In this document: one piece after another, positions 5,517-5,664 of the stretch
Layout: every line of letters starts with the position of its first letter
How positions within the stretch are numbered: position 1 is the first letter of the stretch
Assembly (NCBI GenBank): GCA_023393045.1
Contig: JAEWMV010000187.1
Span: forward strand, 1-5,664
Direction: 5' to 3'
Length of the DNA: 5,664 nucleotides
Origin: Bacillota bacterium
Lineage (GTDB): Bacteria > Bacillota > Clostridia > Christensenellales > CAG-138
Made by a program: the position numbers and the translations under genes
The notes under the pieces: generated by a model
Told to the model about the DNA's origin: nothing
Seen by the model: the letters and a program-made list of their open reading frames with translations, nothing else
The model's database searches: none

Positions 5517-5664
5517 TTACGGGCTTACGACCGGAAGCTTATTGTTTGCGGCTTGGAAATAGGTCGCAATTTTAGGCCCGAGCAGAACGATGAACGCAAT
5601 AGCCGCCACGGCGATGAGTCCCAGGATCAGGCCGTACTCGACCATGCCCTGTCCGTTTTCGTCC
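5517..5664 (-). CDS. flp: Flp family major pilin (5' end outside window)
   Basis: Structural subunit of the Flp/Tad pilus: it is made as an inner-membrane prepilin, cleaved by a dedicated prepilin peptidase, and polymerised into a thin adhesive fibre. Only the last 48 codons are in the window; the start lies beyond the right edge. The visible protein begins DENGQGMVEYGLILGLIAVA. It contains the Flp signature: the leader-end Gly (4th visible residue), then Gln, Gly, Met, Val, with Glu at +5 and Tyr at +6 of the mature form, followed by a hydrophobic helix of about 22 residues and a short polar tail ending KLPVVSP. The mature form is about 44 residues, normal for Flp. Translation stops at TAA (5519-5517), with a second in-frame TAA directly after it. 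As the most upstream gene seen, it is probably first or near first in the operon, as in many tad loci. Family assignment is clear; whether other pilin copies lie upstream is unknown. Confidence 0.93.
   Translation of the reverse strand, partial: DENGQGMVEYGLILGLIAVAAIAFIVLLGPKIATYFQAANNKLPVVSP

Noticed and set aside
1..5664. CRISPR arrays, tRNA or rRNA genes, insertion sequences, attachment sites
   Set aside because: No spaced direct repeats, transposase motifs, terminal repeats or RNA-gene signatures were seen; coding density leaves almost no room for them.

Overview
The window holds one co-oriented gene cluster, all read on the minus strand, that encodes a Tad (tight adherence) / Flp pilus system of the type IV filament superfamily. 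In transcription order, right to left, it contains: the 3' part of an Flp major pilin gene (cut by the right edge), a 47-codon pilin-like gene, a TadE-type pseudopilin, CpaB/RcpC, CpaE/TadZ, CpaF/TadA ATPase, TadB, and the first 213 codons of TadC (cut by the left edge). No gene on the plus strand is convincing; the long plus-strand open frames are antisense shadows caused by the GC-rich codon use.

Region by region: 5664-5318 is the pilin module, with two very small genes. 5317-5224 is the longest gene-free stretch (94 bases) and carries two adjacent GC-rich inverted repeats, a candidate transcript-stabilising or partially terminating element between the pilins and the machinery. 5223-1 is the machinery module. 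It is tightly packed: two junctions are TGATG stop/start overlaps (tadE-cpaB, cpaE-cpaF), one is a 14-base overlap (cpaB-cpaE), and the gaps before tadB and tadC are 8 and 17 bases. This is an operon layout with translational coupling.

How the parts should work together (family knowledge): a prepilin peptidase not encoded here cleaves Flp, TadE and perhaps the small pilin-like protein after the Gly of their short leaders. CpaF supplies ATP-driven force at the cytoplasmic face. TadB and TadC form the inner-membrane platform. CpaE/TadZ is a MinD/ParA-like localisation factor. CpaB is a membrane-anchored extracytoplasmic SAF-domain protein.

Organism: GC-rich third codon positions, strong Shine-Dalgarno sites, and a cpaB-cpaE junction with no secretin (cpaC/rcpA) or cpaD gene between them suggest a GC-rich monoderm, most likely Bacillota (Clostridia-like). 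This is inference; secretin genes could lie outside the window and no taxonomic marker is present.

The most interesting item is the 47-residue pilin-like protein. It copies the Flp pilin core, but the near-universal Glu5 is Gln and Tyr6 is Leu. That makes it a candidate non-canonical minor, tip or regulatory pilin.
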